Below are positions 47,604 through 59,539 of a stretch of 64,000 nucleotides of DNA, piece by piece (position 1 is the first letter of the stretch; every line of letters begins with the position of its first letter). This DNA comes from Hydrangea macrophylla (taxonomy: Eukaryota; Streptophyta; Magnoliopsida; Cornales; Hydrangeaceae): contig CM066983.1 in assembly GCA_033977485.1 (NCBI GenBank), positions 59,701,010 through 59,765,009 of the forward strand, read 5' to 3'. The notes under the pieces were generated by a model, which saw only the letters and a program-made list of their open reading frames with translations, made no database searches and had not been told where the DNA came from. The position numbers and the translations under genes were made by a program.

Positions 47604-49361
47604 CTACTTTAGAACCCTGTTTTCTTCCTCTTCTTCGTTCATTTTCCCTTTTTCCTTGTCCAATTCTCTCCCCGGATGATCTTTCTCTAGCTCATGTGGT
47701 TTAAAGTGTCTACCCGACCAAGTTAGGTGACTGACTTCTTCTCTTGCCCATAGATCATCAACTTCTGAATCAACTTTCAAAGTACCCTCCACCATCTCCG
47801 TTTCTTTGTCGCTCTCGTACCAAAGATCATCTTCTACCTGGCTCACGTCTCGACTGTCACTCCCTTGAACCCACCAGTCTGACTGTTCTATTTCACTTTT
47901 CTTCAGCTGATCCTCTAAAGTACAGATTGTTGAATCCTTTGGCAGCTGATATGGCTTTCTTGGTGTCCCAGCCTTAGTGATTAGCCTAGATGGATCGAAG
48001 ATTGCTTCTTCCATCCCCAAGAAATAAAGACCCTACGGTGGTGGCACAGCTTGATGATTCGGAAGCAGATTTTTAGTAACATTTGGAGCTTTGGTAGGTG
48101 GTTCCAAAATTACTTTGTTATCGATGAGGTCCTAGATTTCGTGCCTTAATCTCATACATCTATCCGTTGAGTAACCCTTCTGCCGGTGAAATTTGCAAAA
48201 GAGATCCCTTTGGAAATTTAGCAGAAGTGGACTTGGTAGAGGTCGAGGTTCCAACTAACGGAGATGCCCCATTGCTAACAGCCTGTCGAGGGCAGTTGAT
48301 AGTGACACTCCCAGATCTGAGAATTTTCTTGGTGCTTTGTCTCCTCCTCTCCTAGGCGTTATGTCAAATTTCCTCTCCGGCCCGTTCAGTGCATTGACAT
48401 CGGTGGGGCCAGAGTGACCCCCTGTTTGTCCTCCGTTGGACCCATAGTTTGGTCTCCTGTACCGGTTTGGTTGCTCCTCTTTCTTAATTACCCCTTCTTG
48501 GATTGCATCTTCTATCCTTGTTCTGACATCGAAAACCTCGGTGAAGGTGTTGATTGACTGAAACCTCATCTTTTCTTGATTTACTGGCTGTAGATTCTTC
48601 ATCAGCATTCGGATCTGGTCCTTCTCAGACGGCCTTTGTACCATTTTAGCTGCTTTTTCCCTCCATCTGCTAAGATATTCGGCGAACGATTCTTTATTCC
48701 CTTGTCTAGTGGTCTCCAAATCTTGGACAGTGACATTTAAATCTTGATTGTACTCATACTGTGCCACAAATGCTTTGATCACTTCTTCCCAAACCCTGGT
48801 TTTGCTTGGTTCGAGAGTAAGATGCCAGGATAAAGTAGCTCCGGTTAAAGAATGTTGGAATAGGACAGCCATCATGGTTGTGCTTAGCCCACTCGGTTGG
48901 AAAGCTCCAATACACATTCTTACATGGCTGCGAGGATTCCCGATCCCATCAAACTTATCAAAAATTAGAATCTTAAACCCGGCAGGTAGTGTCTCACGTA
49001 CTCCGTCATACAACCCTTCCAGTTCCATCAGATAGGTATCAACTCCCTGAGCCTTGCACATCACCCTTTCCAACTTCTCTATTTTCTCGGTCAGTAACTT
49101 CTCTTTCTCAGCTTTCTCCCTTTCCCTGTTGGCCTATAGCGCATCAGCCCATTGCGCCCCCTAATCATCAAACCAATCTCCTTCTCCTCCATGAGACGGG
49201 TCCACAGCTGGCGGAACTATAGGCGGTGGTCGGCGATTCAGTTCTTCTATCATTCCCATCATACGGTTCATATTTTCGGCTTGCCGCCTCATTTGCTCCG
49301 CTTGTTGTTCTACCAGTGCTCTTAACCCAGCTATTTCCTCGTTGTTTCTTTCTTCAGCCAT
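47604..49361 (-). pseudogene. Tat gag (broken by TAG codons only)
   Basis: ATG 49361 starts MAEERNNEEIAGLRALVEQQ, an N-terminal coiled coil, then the retrotrans_gag domain: FDKFDGIGNPRSHVRMC, HSLTGATLSWHLTLEP, WEEVIKAFVAQYEYN and ESFAEYLSRWREKAAKM. One frame covers 586 codons into protease, interrupted only by TAG at 49161, 49134, 48255, 48132, 48033 and 47604. A zinc-knuckle-like CKFHRQKGYSTDRC follows the third. Encodes the capsid in an intact copy. Confidence 0.93.
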
Positions 49362-50657
49362 GTCAGCGTCTTCTCTTCTTACCAGCCTCGCCGTGGGATC
49401 CCTAAACCAGGCTTGATTTGATCTTGATGCTATTTTCGCCCCTACAACAAATTTTGAAATTTTCCTTTTAAAAAATTTTTATCTGCTTCCTTTTGTCATA
49501 CAAAGACATTTTAAAAAAAAAACTTTTTTTTTGTCACGCGGATGCAATGCATATGTGTGTGTGTGTGTGCCTACTCTATATGCCAAAGAAAAGAAAATCC
49601 TAAATCCTAACACATAAGCACATAAGATCCTCGCTCATGTCAAGTGCGCCAACTTCTCCTTTCATTGTGATCTCACTACCCTCTCAAAGCTTGGATATTC
49701 AAAATTTTTCAAAATTCATTTGAAAAGCATTTCTTTAAATTATGAGATCTTTCAAAAATGATTCTCAAGGATTTTGAATCTTTTATTTAAAAAAATGAGG
49801 AAGATGATTGGATTGAAATTTTCTTTTAATATTCATTTGAAGAGCATTTTTAAAAAAAAAATAATTTCCAAAATTTTTGGACTTTTCCTTAGAAAACGAT
49901 CATGTGAAAATATACCTTAACAAAGGTTAGTTTGAAAATTTTAATCGAAAGGTGAACTCAAAAGTTTTTTCGAAAGGGTGATCGAAAACCTTGGGGAAAA
50001 GATGGTAAAATCTGTTTGCTTTCAAAGATGGACTTAAAATTCTTTGGGTAGGAGGATCACATGATCGGATTATCACCATACTTTCCATGAATTCGGATAC
50101 TTACAAGGTCAATGATGCTTAGCTAAACATGATATAAGAAGTATAATCTTATAATCAAGGTTCGGCATGTTCTCCAAATATCGTGGAACATGAGGAGAAA
50201 TTGCTAAAAGGTGATTAAAAAATTATACATCTTTCATCAAGCAAGTATCGTCATCATCTCAAGTAATCCCTTCTGGGCATACAAAACTTCCTAGCACATA
50301 ATCCTATTCAAGAATTGATTTCCTAACTTTGAAAGGTTCTATGGAAGCTACTATGCAAAGGCTGGGTTTTGGTCAAATAAGGGATCCTTGACACACACCC
50401 GATAGGATGCTTCATATACCAACACATGGTACGAGATCAAGGGTGATCACACAGTCCCATGATGACTTAACGGACCGGGTTGCCCCGAGTCTCCAAGGTC
50501 ATAGTTCCATGCAATCGACTGGTTGGACATGCAAGTGAAATGCAACAGATACACAAAAATTAATTAATTCGATTAAAAGGATGCTTTCAAGTCTAATCCT
50601 CGAGTGAACCCAAAATCAGAAATTCCTGATCTGCGAAACCAGAGATTTTGGGTTCGA
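49362..50657 (-). other. Tat 5' untranslated region
   Basis: 1.3 kb between primer-binding site and gag ATG, AT-rich with poly-A and (GT)n tracts (49553-49568), no long reading frame. Long leaders are usual in this group. Confidence 0.7.
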
Positions 50658-50678
50658 TCCCCAGCAGAGTCGCCGAAT
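50658..50678 (-). other. Tat primer-binding site
   Basis: On the minus strand TTCGGCGACTCTGCTGGGG follows the LTR terminus CCACA. TGGCGACTCTGCTGGGG-type sites are typical of Tat elements. Confidence 0.85.
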
Positions 50679-53271
50679 TGTGGATATCGCATTTTTCTTA
50701 CCCACAACTTTTCTTTTAAAATCTTTTTCAATTTAAAACACAAAACAATGAGACGCCACTTAATTTTTCAAAGAAAAATTAAGAAACCATTTTTAAAGCA
50801 AACTGATCTTTTAGAAACCAGAGATTAACTAGGTCCTGGGATTATGAAATGAGAAGGGAAGGAGCCCATCAGACTAAAACACCCCTTCTCATTATATCTC
50901 GCGATAGGCCGCTACTTAACATCTTTTTAATTGAATTATTAATTTAAATGTGCCCTCAACTAATACGTATGTATAAATATACATTACAAAAGCATGTCTA
51001 AAGGGTGTAAGATTGCAAATGATAAAATATCATTCAAAAACCACATAATTCAAGTAGCAAGCAATATGGTATGCAATAGGGAACAAGGGAACTTACCCGG
51101 GATCCAGCCGTGATATTAAACGTGTAATGCATACAAATGAAAGAAAATCCTAGAAAAGAATCTCTAATCACATGTATTCATATAAGGCAAGATCCTAATT
51201 CTACTATGTCGCGCATTAAGTCATAAAATCGATAAAATCAAAGAAAAGTTAAGCTAAGGGAGAGTCAAAAAGTCATACCTCATCAGCACTACAAAACGAG
51301 GGTTAGTCCACATGATATATAGCACTCAAAATTTGAATAGTGATCCTAAGCCTCTAACCTAAATCTATCAAATGTAATTAACCTAAAGCAAACGAATCCT
51401 AACTATAAATGTCGAGTCACATGGATGAATGTAAACATGAACAAGAAGAAATCATGAAGTACTTATGATTTAGGTCACTTAAACTTTAAATTCAAGCTTA
51501 ACTAATCATTATTGAAACATGGTTTGAACCTTGACTCATGAAAATATCATCTAAGCCATTGTTTATAAGATTGATCAAAATTATTACAGAATTCTTAAAA
51601 TTGCTGAGAGCAGATCAGAACTTCAAAGAAGTAAAAAGCATGGTTCCCGTGGTTTGATCTTGGTGAATTTTGGACACAAGATGCCTCTTTGTGTCTAGTT
51701 TTTAACCCAAAAAAAGAAATCAAAGTTTCAACGGTTAGATCTCCGGGAATTGGACAAAAACCAGACATCACTCAGGATGCTACAACCTTCTGTCCAGAGT
51801 TCTTGAACGATTTTCTAAAAATAGAAAAAAAAATCAGAAATGCTTTGTTCTTTTTAGGGTAGCTTCCTAACACATTAATCTACTTAAAAAATTATTTTGG
51901 GTCACAAGTGCTTGATTAAGGTTCTGATTTGCTTGTTTCAAAAGAGTGTTACTGTTCTGAAACTCTGGACAGATTATGGTTGCTCCACAAAACCCTTGAT
52001 CAAACCACCCAAAACATGAAACTACCTTAAAACAAAAATTATAGTGGTAGAACTTTGAGTTATAAACACTTTCCCGTTGGTTTCATTCCATTCCAACGGT
52101 TAGATGTTCGGCTAAAAATCCATGATCGAAAACAGATTGTGAACTCACTGCTCATTGGGTTAATTCACTTTATTCTTATTAACTTTAGACAAATAAGCCA
52201 TGGGATTAGGCTTGTCTAAAGCTAATTCTCTTACCTTTTGATGGTCATTGGAGACTAAATATGCTTATGTTTGTAAATTTCAAAGAAGTATGGAAGAACT
52301 TCATGAAACTTAGTCATAATAAACCTCAAACCATGAAGATAGGTTTGGGTCCATTAGCTAAATATTCTAGTACCCATCTTAATCCTCTCATAAATAATAA
52401 AATTACAAAGAGATTAAGGAATTTCAAACCAAAAGATTCAAGTAAGGCATTGAAAGCCTTATGAACCCAAAGGATGAACACAACAAATGAAAAGAGAAAT
52501 TAAAGAACTCCATGCATGCTTATGACTAAACTTGAATAAAGACTAACTATTCTAAAGTCTCACCTCCAAAGTACCCTCAACTTGGTGATTTTGGAGAATT
52601 TCCAAAGACTAATCAAGCTCTTCTACACTAATTCACACAGCTCTTTCTTTTAAGCTACTCTAAACTCACTCCTAATTATGAAAATTAAGGCAAGAAGAAC
52701 ACTTATACAACCTATACATTCAAAGAAAAATCTCTCCCCTTGCAAGTGAATATTCATCCTCTATTTATAGACAATTTTAAAGGGGTATTTCAGTCATTTC
52801 AAGACTGAAAACCCTAATTCAGTCGTCCTTTTATAGTACAAAACGTGCTGTATACCAGCTGTCTGTTGCAAAAATGCGGCATTCACCGGAGATGGAAGCG
52901 GCACTCAGTAAATGCCGCATCGGCATTCAGTGAAAGCTGGCGCGACATTCACTGGCTGCCGGAACGGCATTCACTGAATGCCACAGATAACTCCAAGGAC
53001 TGCCGTTTTTTAGTAAAATTCATTATTTTTGTGGCACTTGATGAAATTCGCGGCAATCACCGAATGCCGTTCGGCAGTCCAGAGACTGCCGCAACGGCAG
53101 CCCGTGACTGTCGCAGAAAGGCTTGAGTGTCGTTCTGTTTATTCTTTTCCTTTTCCTTCTTTTTTCTTTTTGTTTTGGGTTGGGGAGTCTTTCGAAGAGC
53201 TTAAATCATCTTTGGAGGTCCTAGATAAGTTTGAACATTATCATCATCGGATATGGAGGTAATGGCAAACA
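50679..53271 (-). repeat. Tat element 5' LTR (2593 bp) with altered 5' terminus
   Basis: Matches 33114-35722 closely, with TATA box 52769-52762. Its first bases on the minus strand are TGTTTGCCATTACC instead of TGTAGACACCCC plus some 30 bp seen in the other LTR. The 5-bp TSD next to it is intact. Confidence 0.93.
52873..53115. promoter_or_regulatory. palindrome array in Tat 5' LTR U3
   Basis: The same array as 35337-35560, with independent base changes (for example GCCGGAACGGCATTCACTGA). Located 100-350 bp upstream of the TATA box at 52769 on the minus strand. Confidence 0.85.
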
Positions 53272-53276
53272 GTACC

Positions 53277-53925
53277 ACCTAGGACTTTCCCTACAACTTC
53301 AATGATTGACACTTAGTCATCTGAACCAATCATTCAAAGCCCTGGTAGGAATGGCAAACAGTTTTGAAGAGATCATTAACCGAGAACAAGGATGATTTGA
53401 GAACCGATCACCCCCGCAGAGATTCAACCGAGGACAAAAGCAAAAACCCCGACGAACTTTCAAAGAGTGACAAGTTTCTCCGAACAAATCTAAGGAAGAA
53501 GCCAAAGAATAATCATCGTAAGTACAAGGATGTAAAGATGGTGAAAGGAAAGTCGACGCAATAACAACTTCAATTCAGCGTAAAACCCGGCAATGTTGTT
53601 TTAACTGTAGAAATCGCTGACATCACTTCAACGAATGCCCAGCACTGAACAAATCAGTGGACAAGGATCATGATGTTCCAAATGTGGTGGGACAGACCAC
53701 ATCTACCAGAATTTTCCAAGACAAGGAATGAGTAACACCACTCAGAAGCAGTCAAAAATAGAACCGCCGAGCAAGCAAACCATCAACCAGGACAGAATAA
53801 GCAGTACGACACCGAGAACAGAAGATAGAATACATCGGCTTCTCAACCTTGTAATACCAATGCTTCTGTTCCTCACAAGGATGGTGACCATTTGTAGTAG
53901 TACTAAGAATAATAGACCCAGCTAG
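53277..53925 (+). pseudogene. outer gypsy gag, second part, with zinc knuckles (broken)
   Basis: Continues the frame cut at 33113 (after KNRKY, LGLSLQLQ, HLNQSFKALVGMAN). A CCHC knuckle is read at about 53597-53638 (CFNCRNR-stop-HHFNEC) and a second, CSKCGGTDHIYQN, lacks its last Cys. Several stops. No protease, RT or integrase follows before the 3' LTR at 54332, so the outer element seems to carry gag only. Confidence 0.8.
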
Positions 53926-54331
53926 TAGTGTTCATAGAGGCTTCACAACCTTAGAATATGATATGAGGTCAGAACTTTTGTAAGTTGGGTAGGACTGGCT
54001 GCTTCTATTTCGGAGACGAAATCTCTTGTAAGTTGGGTAGAGTGTAGTACCTGTAAAATCCGCACCCCTTATTAATGTGAATTCCTAATTTCCAAGCCAG
54101 ACATTGTATGTTAATTCTGTATTTCTAATATTTGGTTGTCATAAATATTTTAACTATGAATTATATTATATAGTTCGTTGTCCGTTAATTTATATCTATA
54201 GATTATTCGTTGTCACTAGATTTTACAACCATAGGTTATCTTAGAGTCCGTCATACGAGATTAGGACCTTGTACATTTGAAAACTACCTACTTCAGATTT
54301 CGGGGACGAATCTTTAATAGGAAGTGGATGA
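53926..54331 (+). other. outer gypsy 3' end with two polypurine-tract/LTR-start copies
   Basis: TTTCGGAGACGAAATC at 54009 leads to TGTAGTACCTGTAAAATCC (54046), an LTR-like start followed by about 230 bp of LTR-like sequence. Then TTTCGGGGACGAATC at 54299 leads to the true 3' LTR at 54332. TTTCGGGGACGAA is the common 3'-end signal of plant chromoviruses. Confidence 0.7.
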
Positions 54332-55072
54332 TGTAATACTCGTGAAAATTAGAAAGTATGGACATAGTTTTTCTGAGGTTAGTTTTGTAATTATCTCTGT
54401 ACCTCGTGTATTAAATTTGTGTATTAATATTTGTTATCGTTAAATATAACTATAGATTATTGTAATAATCATTATCGCTTAAGTTATAACCATAGACCAA
54501 TGTCGTATTAATTTATAACTACAAGTTATATTATATACATCGTTCAATGTTGTAACTATATGTTATAATATATAATTTCATTTTTGCCTAAATTTAGACC
54601 CCCGTATATTAATATATCGTATTTTAATATTTAGAATTTAGAATTATAGGTTATAGTATATTATTCGAACCCGATAGTCTGTGACTATAAATTTAGATTT
54701 TTATCGACATTATTATCTTAACCCCAGACGTTAAGTTAAACCAGACAGCTATATATTAGTCCCGAGACTATAGTCATAATTATTATAGTATTGTCGATTT
54801 TATTTTAGAACCCAGACTGTTAATATTAGACCCGGATTATAGTTTATAGACGCGGACATCAACCTTTATACCGGACAGAATACAAGGTCACATCACATCA
54901 CATCACCTCACCATCACTTCCACCACTCCTACACTTAACCCCCAAATCTTCCCCAAGATTCCCCCTCCCCCCCCCCCCCCCCCCCAACCCATTGGATATT
55001 CTCCCTCACCCAAGTACACTACCTCACCACCATCAAAACCCCCTCATTAACCTACCCCCTTATACCCCGCGG

Positions 55073-55108
<36 letters not shown>

Positions 55109-55197
55109 CTATGTATTATATATTATATGTATGTGTAGTGTGTTGTATATGTATATAATATGTAGATGTGTGCATGTGTGCCTTATATTTATATATA
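54332..55197 (+). repeat. outer gypsy 3' LTR, truncated by a Helitron
   Basis: Matches 20985-21870 from TGTAATACTCGTG through the CATCACCTCACCATCAC tract and the (CA)n run. It carries its own microsatellite changes (poly-C at 54966, CA at 55076-55105). Ends at 55197 where a Helitron terminus begins. Confidence 0.88.
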
Positions 55198-56842
55198 CTA
55201 GGGTAGACACCCGTACAATGCACGGGCTCGTCAAAATAAACAAAAATAAATTAAATGTATTTATCCAGTAAATCAAAAATATATATATATATATATATAT
55301 TAAATCCTAAATGTACATGTACTGCAGCGAAAACAAAAATTGCAAACGTAAAAGCTTCAATAATCTGAGATGGAAGCAAAAAGTATTTTTTTTCTTCTTT
55401 TTAAAAAAGAAAAAAAAATTCGGATCTTTTCTTGGTGTTTTCACTTCTGTTTCTTTTAGCCCTACTCTCCCTTTTTCTTTTTCTTTTTCTTTTTCTTTTT
55501 CTTTTTTTTTTTGTCTTACTAATAACTTATTTTTAACATCATAACACATGATATATTGGAAGAACTTATCTTTTTTTTTTCTTTTCTTTTCTCTTTTTTA
55601 TCTTTTTTTTTAAAATCATTTTTTTCTTTTCTTTTGTTCTTTATTTGTTATTTAAAGTAAAAACTTTTTTTAACATCATAACACATGATATATTCAAAAC
55701 CCTATCATCTTTTTTCCTTTTCCTTTTTTGTTTAACAACATATAAACTTTATACACATATGATTTATTGTGTTAAAACCAAGGGAATGGTTATATGTATT
55801 ACACACACATGCCTATAAATTGAATTTTTTATTTTGATATTATCCATAATCTCCAATATTAATTTTCTCAAGTTTATTTTATGCGCGTAAAAAAGTAATT
55901 TCTAACCATGTGTCTGTGTGAATTAAATTTATAGGTATATGTGTGTAATAAAATATGAAATTCTATTTATATTTATAGCTCTAATGCAAAAAAAAAAAAA
56001 TGAAAATGTGTAATAAAATATGAAATTACATTTATATTTATAGCTCTAATGCACAAAAAAAAAAAAAAGAGAAATAAAAAAGAAAAAGAAAGAAGTTAAA
56101 GTTGAAAGAAAATGGAAATGTGTATTTTGTGCAACATATGATTATAGATGTATTTGTAATTGTAAATTACAATTTTTCATTTTAACATTGCAAAGTATTG
56201 CTTGTATATGTATTATATGTATTACTATATATATATATATATGTATATAAATTATGAGTGCGCGTATAATATAGAAATATTAAATTTATTTTATTCCAAA
56301 ATTAGTGGTGCTTGTTTGGGAAACAAAAAAACTTAAAAACAAAAAACAAAGGCTAAAATCGGTTTTCCAAACATGGCACAACTAGTTTCACTTTTTGTTT
56401 TTTTTTTTTGTTTTTTTTGTTTTCATTTTTTGTTGAAAAAGTGAGGTGGGCCTATGAATTTAACTTACACACATGCTTAGACATTTAATTTTATTATACA
56501 TACTTGCCTTTAAAAAAAACAAAAACAAAAAAACCCATAATGGTTATTCCAAAATATTTTGATCACACACAATACCTATAAATTTCATTTTACATTTGGA
56601 TATTACCCACAATCTACAAAAAAAAAATTCGTTTATTTTTTTTAAGGCATGTGTGTAATAAAATTAAATGTCTAAGCATGTATGTAAATTAAATTTATAG
56701 GCACACCTCACTTTTTCAAGAAAAGAAAAAAAAATAATAAAAAAAAAAAAACCAAAATCGTTTGTAAATAAATGACCAAAAAAGAGTGTGGAGATGTATG
56801 GAATTGTATAGGATTTTCAAAGGAAAAATGGTAAAAATGAAC

Positions 56843-58156
56843 TGTTAGCCTTAAGGTATATTAAGGCATATTTAATTATGTTTTGATGATGTCAAATATG
56901 CTATGATAATTACATTATACATATTGATTCATTCTTTGTTATTATCATAGTCATTTTTATGCTCATATATAATCTCATGTATTAATTTTGTATCAATGTT
57001 TTTAACATCTTTGTGTGCAAGAGATTTAGTTGATGTAGATCAAGATTACAAGGAGATCAATAAGGATCAAGCTTGAAGACTTGAAGATATTTCATCCTTG
57101 GTTGAAGTCTAGGACCATCATTGTAAGGTCTTGATCTCACACTCATAGGGGCTCAAACAAACTCTAAAAGTTAAAGTTTTGGAAATAAATTTTAAATGGG
57201 TCATCTTTAAAGCAATGCCCCAACCAATTGGAAAATAATTAAATGTTGAATCTTATATGGTTGGAAAGGTATTTGAATCTAGTTTCCAAAACATAAACGG
57301 ATCAAAAATCCGAGTTTTGTAGAGGGAGTTATGGCCATTTTAGTGGAGATGTGTCAGGCTGTCAAACAGGGAGGGGCAGTCGACTGAGGGCCTGATGCAG
57401 TCAACTGAAGTGAGCAGAATTCAAGAAGAACCCTCTATAAACACATCTCAGTCGACTGCTTCAAGGCCCAGTCGACTGAAGCGACCTGGAAGGCAATAAC
57501 GGCTAGTTTTTAGAGAGGTTTTTAATTACCATACTTGCCACCAACGACTATAATCTTCCAAGGCCTATAAATACATGTTTTCCCAAGCTATTTGGGGTTG
57601 AGATTTTGATTGGAAAATATAGTATTGATCACACATCTCTTTGATCTTTAAACATTATCATTTGAGCCCTAGTTGTGTGAGTTTATCAATTTGCTCAAAT
57701 CTTTCATTTGTATTTCTTGAGAGAGCAAAATTGTAGTGAGCTTTATTTGTACTATCCACTCTATATAGAGAGTTTCAATTTGTATTCAATTCAATTTGTA
57801 AAGGTTGAGGGTTAGTAACCCTTGTGTGCAAAGAAGAGGTGTTCTTCTTTGGGAGAGATTGAAGGATCTTGTAACGGTTTGGTGCACACCCGTTAGTGCT
57901 CCGGGAATGGTTTGGTCTACACCTGTGAAGTAGATCGGATTAAAGGAATCCTCAAGAGGTGCTCTTGAGGGGTGGACGTAGGCCGCGGGGTGCGATTGCC
58001 GAACCACTTGAAAAATTGGTTTGCAAGTATCTCTTCCCTTATCTCTTTAGTTAATTGTTTGTGATTGTGTTTAATTTGTAATTTTGTTTTTAAAAGGTTA
58101 ATTTTCGCTAAAACCTTATTCACCCCACCTCTAAGGTTTTCACATTTGGGCCAACA
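56843..58156 (+). repeat. gag-only element 5' LTR
   Basis: 1314 bp, TG...CA ends. TATA box TATAAATA at 57566-57573. CAGTCGACTG palindromes upstream of it. Confidence 0.95.
57377..57478. promoter_or_regulatory. U3 array of CAGTCGACTG palindromes
   Basis: CAGTCGACTG at 57377, a degenerate copy at 57398 (21 bp on), then 57449 and 57469 (20 bp on), ending about 90 bp upstream of the TATA box. The other LTR has them at 61029, 61101 and 61121. Confidence 0.85.
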
Positions 58157-58158
58157 AT

Positions 58159-58170
58159 TGGTATAAGAGC
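58159..58170 (+). other. gag-only element primer-binding site
   Basis: TGGTATAAGAGC two bases after the LTR, one mismatch to the tRNA-iMet site TGGTATCAGAGC. Confidence 0.85.
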
Positions 58171-58219
58171 TTCGGCTCTTCTATTTTCAAAAGTTTTTGA
58201 AAAATTTGAGTTAAGATCC

Positions 58220-59539
58220 ATGGAAACTACATTCTTTGAAAATGGATATTGTATTAGTACTCCTCCATCATTGAGTGATCATAAGTATGATCATTGGAAG
58301 AGGAGAATAGAAATTTATTGTCTTTCACTTGACTACAATCTTTGGAGTATTGTCAAAAATGGTTTTTCTCCTAAACCAAAGATTGAATGGAATGAAAGTG
58401 ATCAAAATAACTTTCTATTGAATCTTAGAACTATGAAAATTATATATGATACTTTAGATAATGCCACATATAATAGAATTCGTTCATGCTCTAATGCTAA
58501 TGAAATTTGGTTATCTCTTGAGACTATGCAAAATGGTAATAACCAAATTTTTGAAGAAAACAATGTTGATGAAGTTGTAGAAGATATTGAAGGTCAAGAT
58601 CATCAACAAAGAGAGAAAGAGTCACAAGTGAGAGAAATTCAAGAAGATAATCTTTGTCTCGAGAAAAGCTATATATGCCTATTTGCCAATGAAAAAGATG
58701 AGGAGAATGAGAAAATGGTAAAAGGGGGCACTTGGAGCGATTCGGATAGTGATGCTTCCGAAGATGAGTCAAGCGACCAAGAAGCCGCCCATGAAAGCAA
58801 GGTAAAAGAGGTAAACTCAAACTCATCCGCTAATTATGATGAACTTCAATGTGCATTTGAGGAGTTACATGAGGAGTTGAAGAATATGGGAATCAAATAC
58901 ATAACTCTCAAAAAGAATTTTGCTATACTTTCAAATGAGTTAAATATTTTGAAATCCCAAAATGAATCTTTGAAGATTGAAAATGAAAAACATGTTTTAA
59001 AAGCACAATCTTCAAATGAGATTGAAAAAGAAAATATGGAGTTGAAAAAGAAATTGGATGATTTGAAATCTCAAAATGATATTTTGAGAAAAGAAAAACT
59101 TACTTCAACCAATCAGCCTTCAAATGAATTTATTGAAAAGGAAAAGGTTGAATTGAGAAAGGAAGTGGATGATTTGACAAAAACTTTGGCCAAGTTTACC
59201 CAAGGTGAACGAAATTTGAATATGCTTTTGGGAAAGCAAAATTGCGTTTTTGACAAAGCCGGTTTGGGTTTTAATCCCACATACAAGGAAAAGAATTACA
59301 AAAACTTCTTTGTAAAGTCCACATCTTTTACTTCAAATTCTCACAAGAATTTCTTTGTTAAAGCATCAATCTCAAATGAGACCCTCCCCCATGTAACTTG
59401 TCATTATTGCATGAAAAAGGGGCATGTTAATTATAAATGTTTATTTCGAAAGAAAGTTAACATAGTTTGGGTTGTGAAGGGATCCTCTCCTACCACCTCG
59501 GCAAATGGAGCATCCAAGAAATGCTTGGACAAAGGTTAA
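58220..59539 (+). CDS. copia (SIRE-like) Gag protein, intact 439-codon frame
   Basis: Starts 50 bp inside the primer-binding site. N-terminus has the copia gag pattern (SDHKYDHWKRRIEIYCLSLD, LWSIVKNG, ANEIWLSLETMQ, residues 18-112). The usual UBN2 middle of about 100 residues seems deleted after residue 112. An acidic Asp/Ser stretch (165-190) and a long coiled coil rich in E, K, N and L (205-330) follow. A CCHC knuckle CHYCMKKGHVNYKC lies near residues 394-407. No stop or frameshift, so it can make a shortened capsid-like protein, unlike every other retroelement gene in this window. Confidence 0.88.
   Translation: METTFFENGYCISTPPSLSDHKYDHWKRRIEIYCLSLDYNLWSIVKNGFSPKPKIEWNESDQNNFLLNLRTMKIIYDTLDNATYNRIRSCSNANEIWLSLETMQNGNNQIFEENNVDEVVEDIEGQDHQQREKESQVREIQEDNLCLEKSYICLFANEKDEENEKMVKGGTWSDSDSDASEDESSDQEAAHESKVKEVNSNSSANYDELQCAFEELHEELKNMGIKYITLKKNFAILSNELNILKSQNESLKIENEKHVLKAQSSNEIEKENMELKKKLDDLKSQNDILRKEKLTSTNQPSNEFIEKEKVELRKEVDDLTKTLAKFTQGERNLNMLLGKQNCVFDKAGLGFNPTYKEKNYKNFFVKSTSFTSNSHKNFFVKASISNETLPHVTCHYCMKKGHVNYKCLFRKKVNIVWVVKGSSPTTSANGASKKCLDKG

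Larger units (their letters stand above)
33114..53271 (-). mobile_element. Ty3/gypsy Tat-type retrotransposon (20.2 kb), minus orientation
   Basis: Long LTRs (2632 and 2593 bp) and a perfect 5-bp TSD GTACC (33109-33113, 53272-53276) define it. Gag-protease-RT-RNase H-second RNase H-integrase on the minus strand, a long 3' region with tandem repeats and two antisense genes place it in the Tat/Ogre group, for which dual RNase H and extra ORFs are established. LTRs look about 97-98 percent identical, so insertion is fairly recent. It splits the gag of the outer gypsy element. Many stops: not autonomous now. Confidence 0.95.

Noticed and set aside
46173..49361. Reassigned or suppressed TAG codon in this genome
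   Set aside because: Nuclear plant genes use TAG as stop; CHG deamination explains the excess in both coding directions without a new code. Kept only as an alternative to test.
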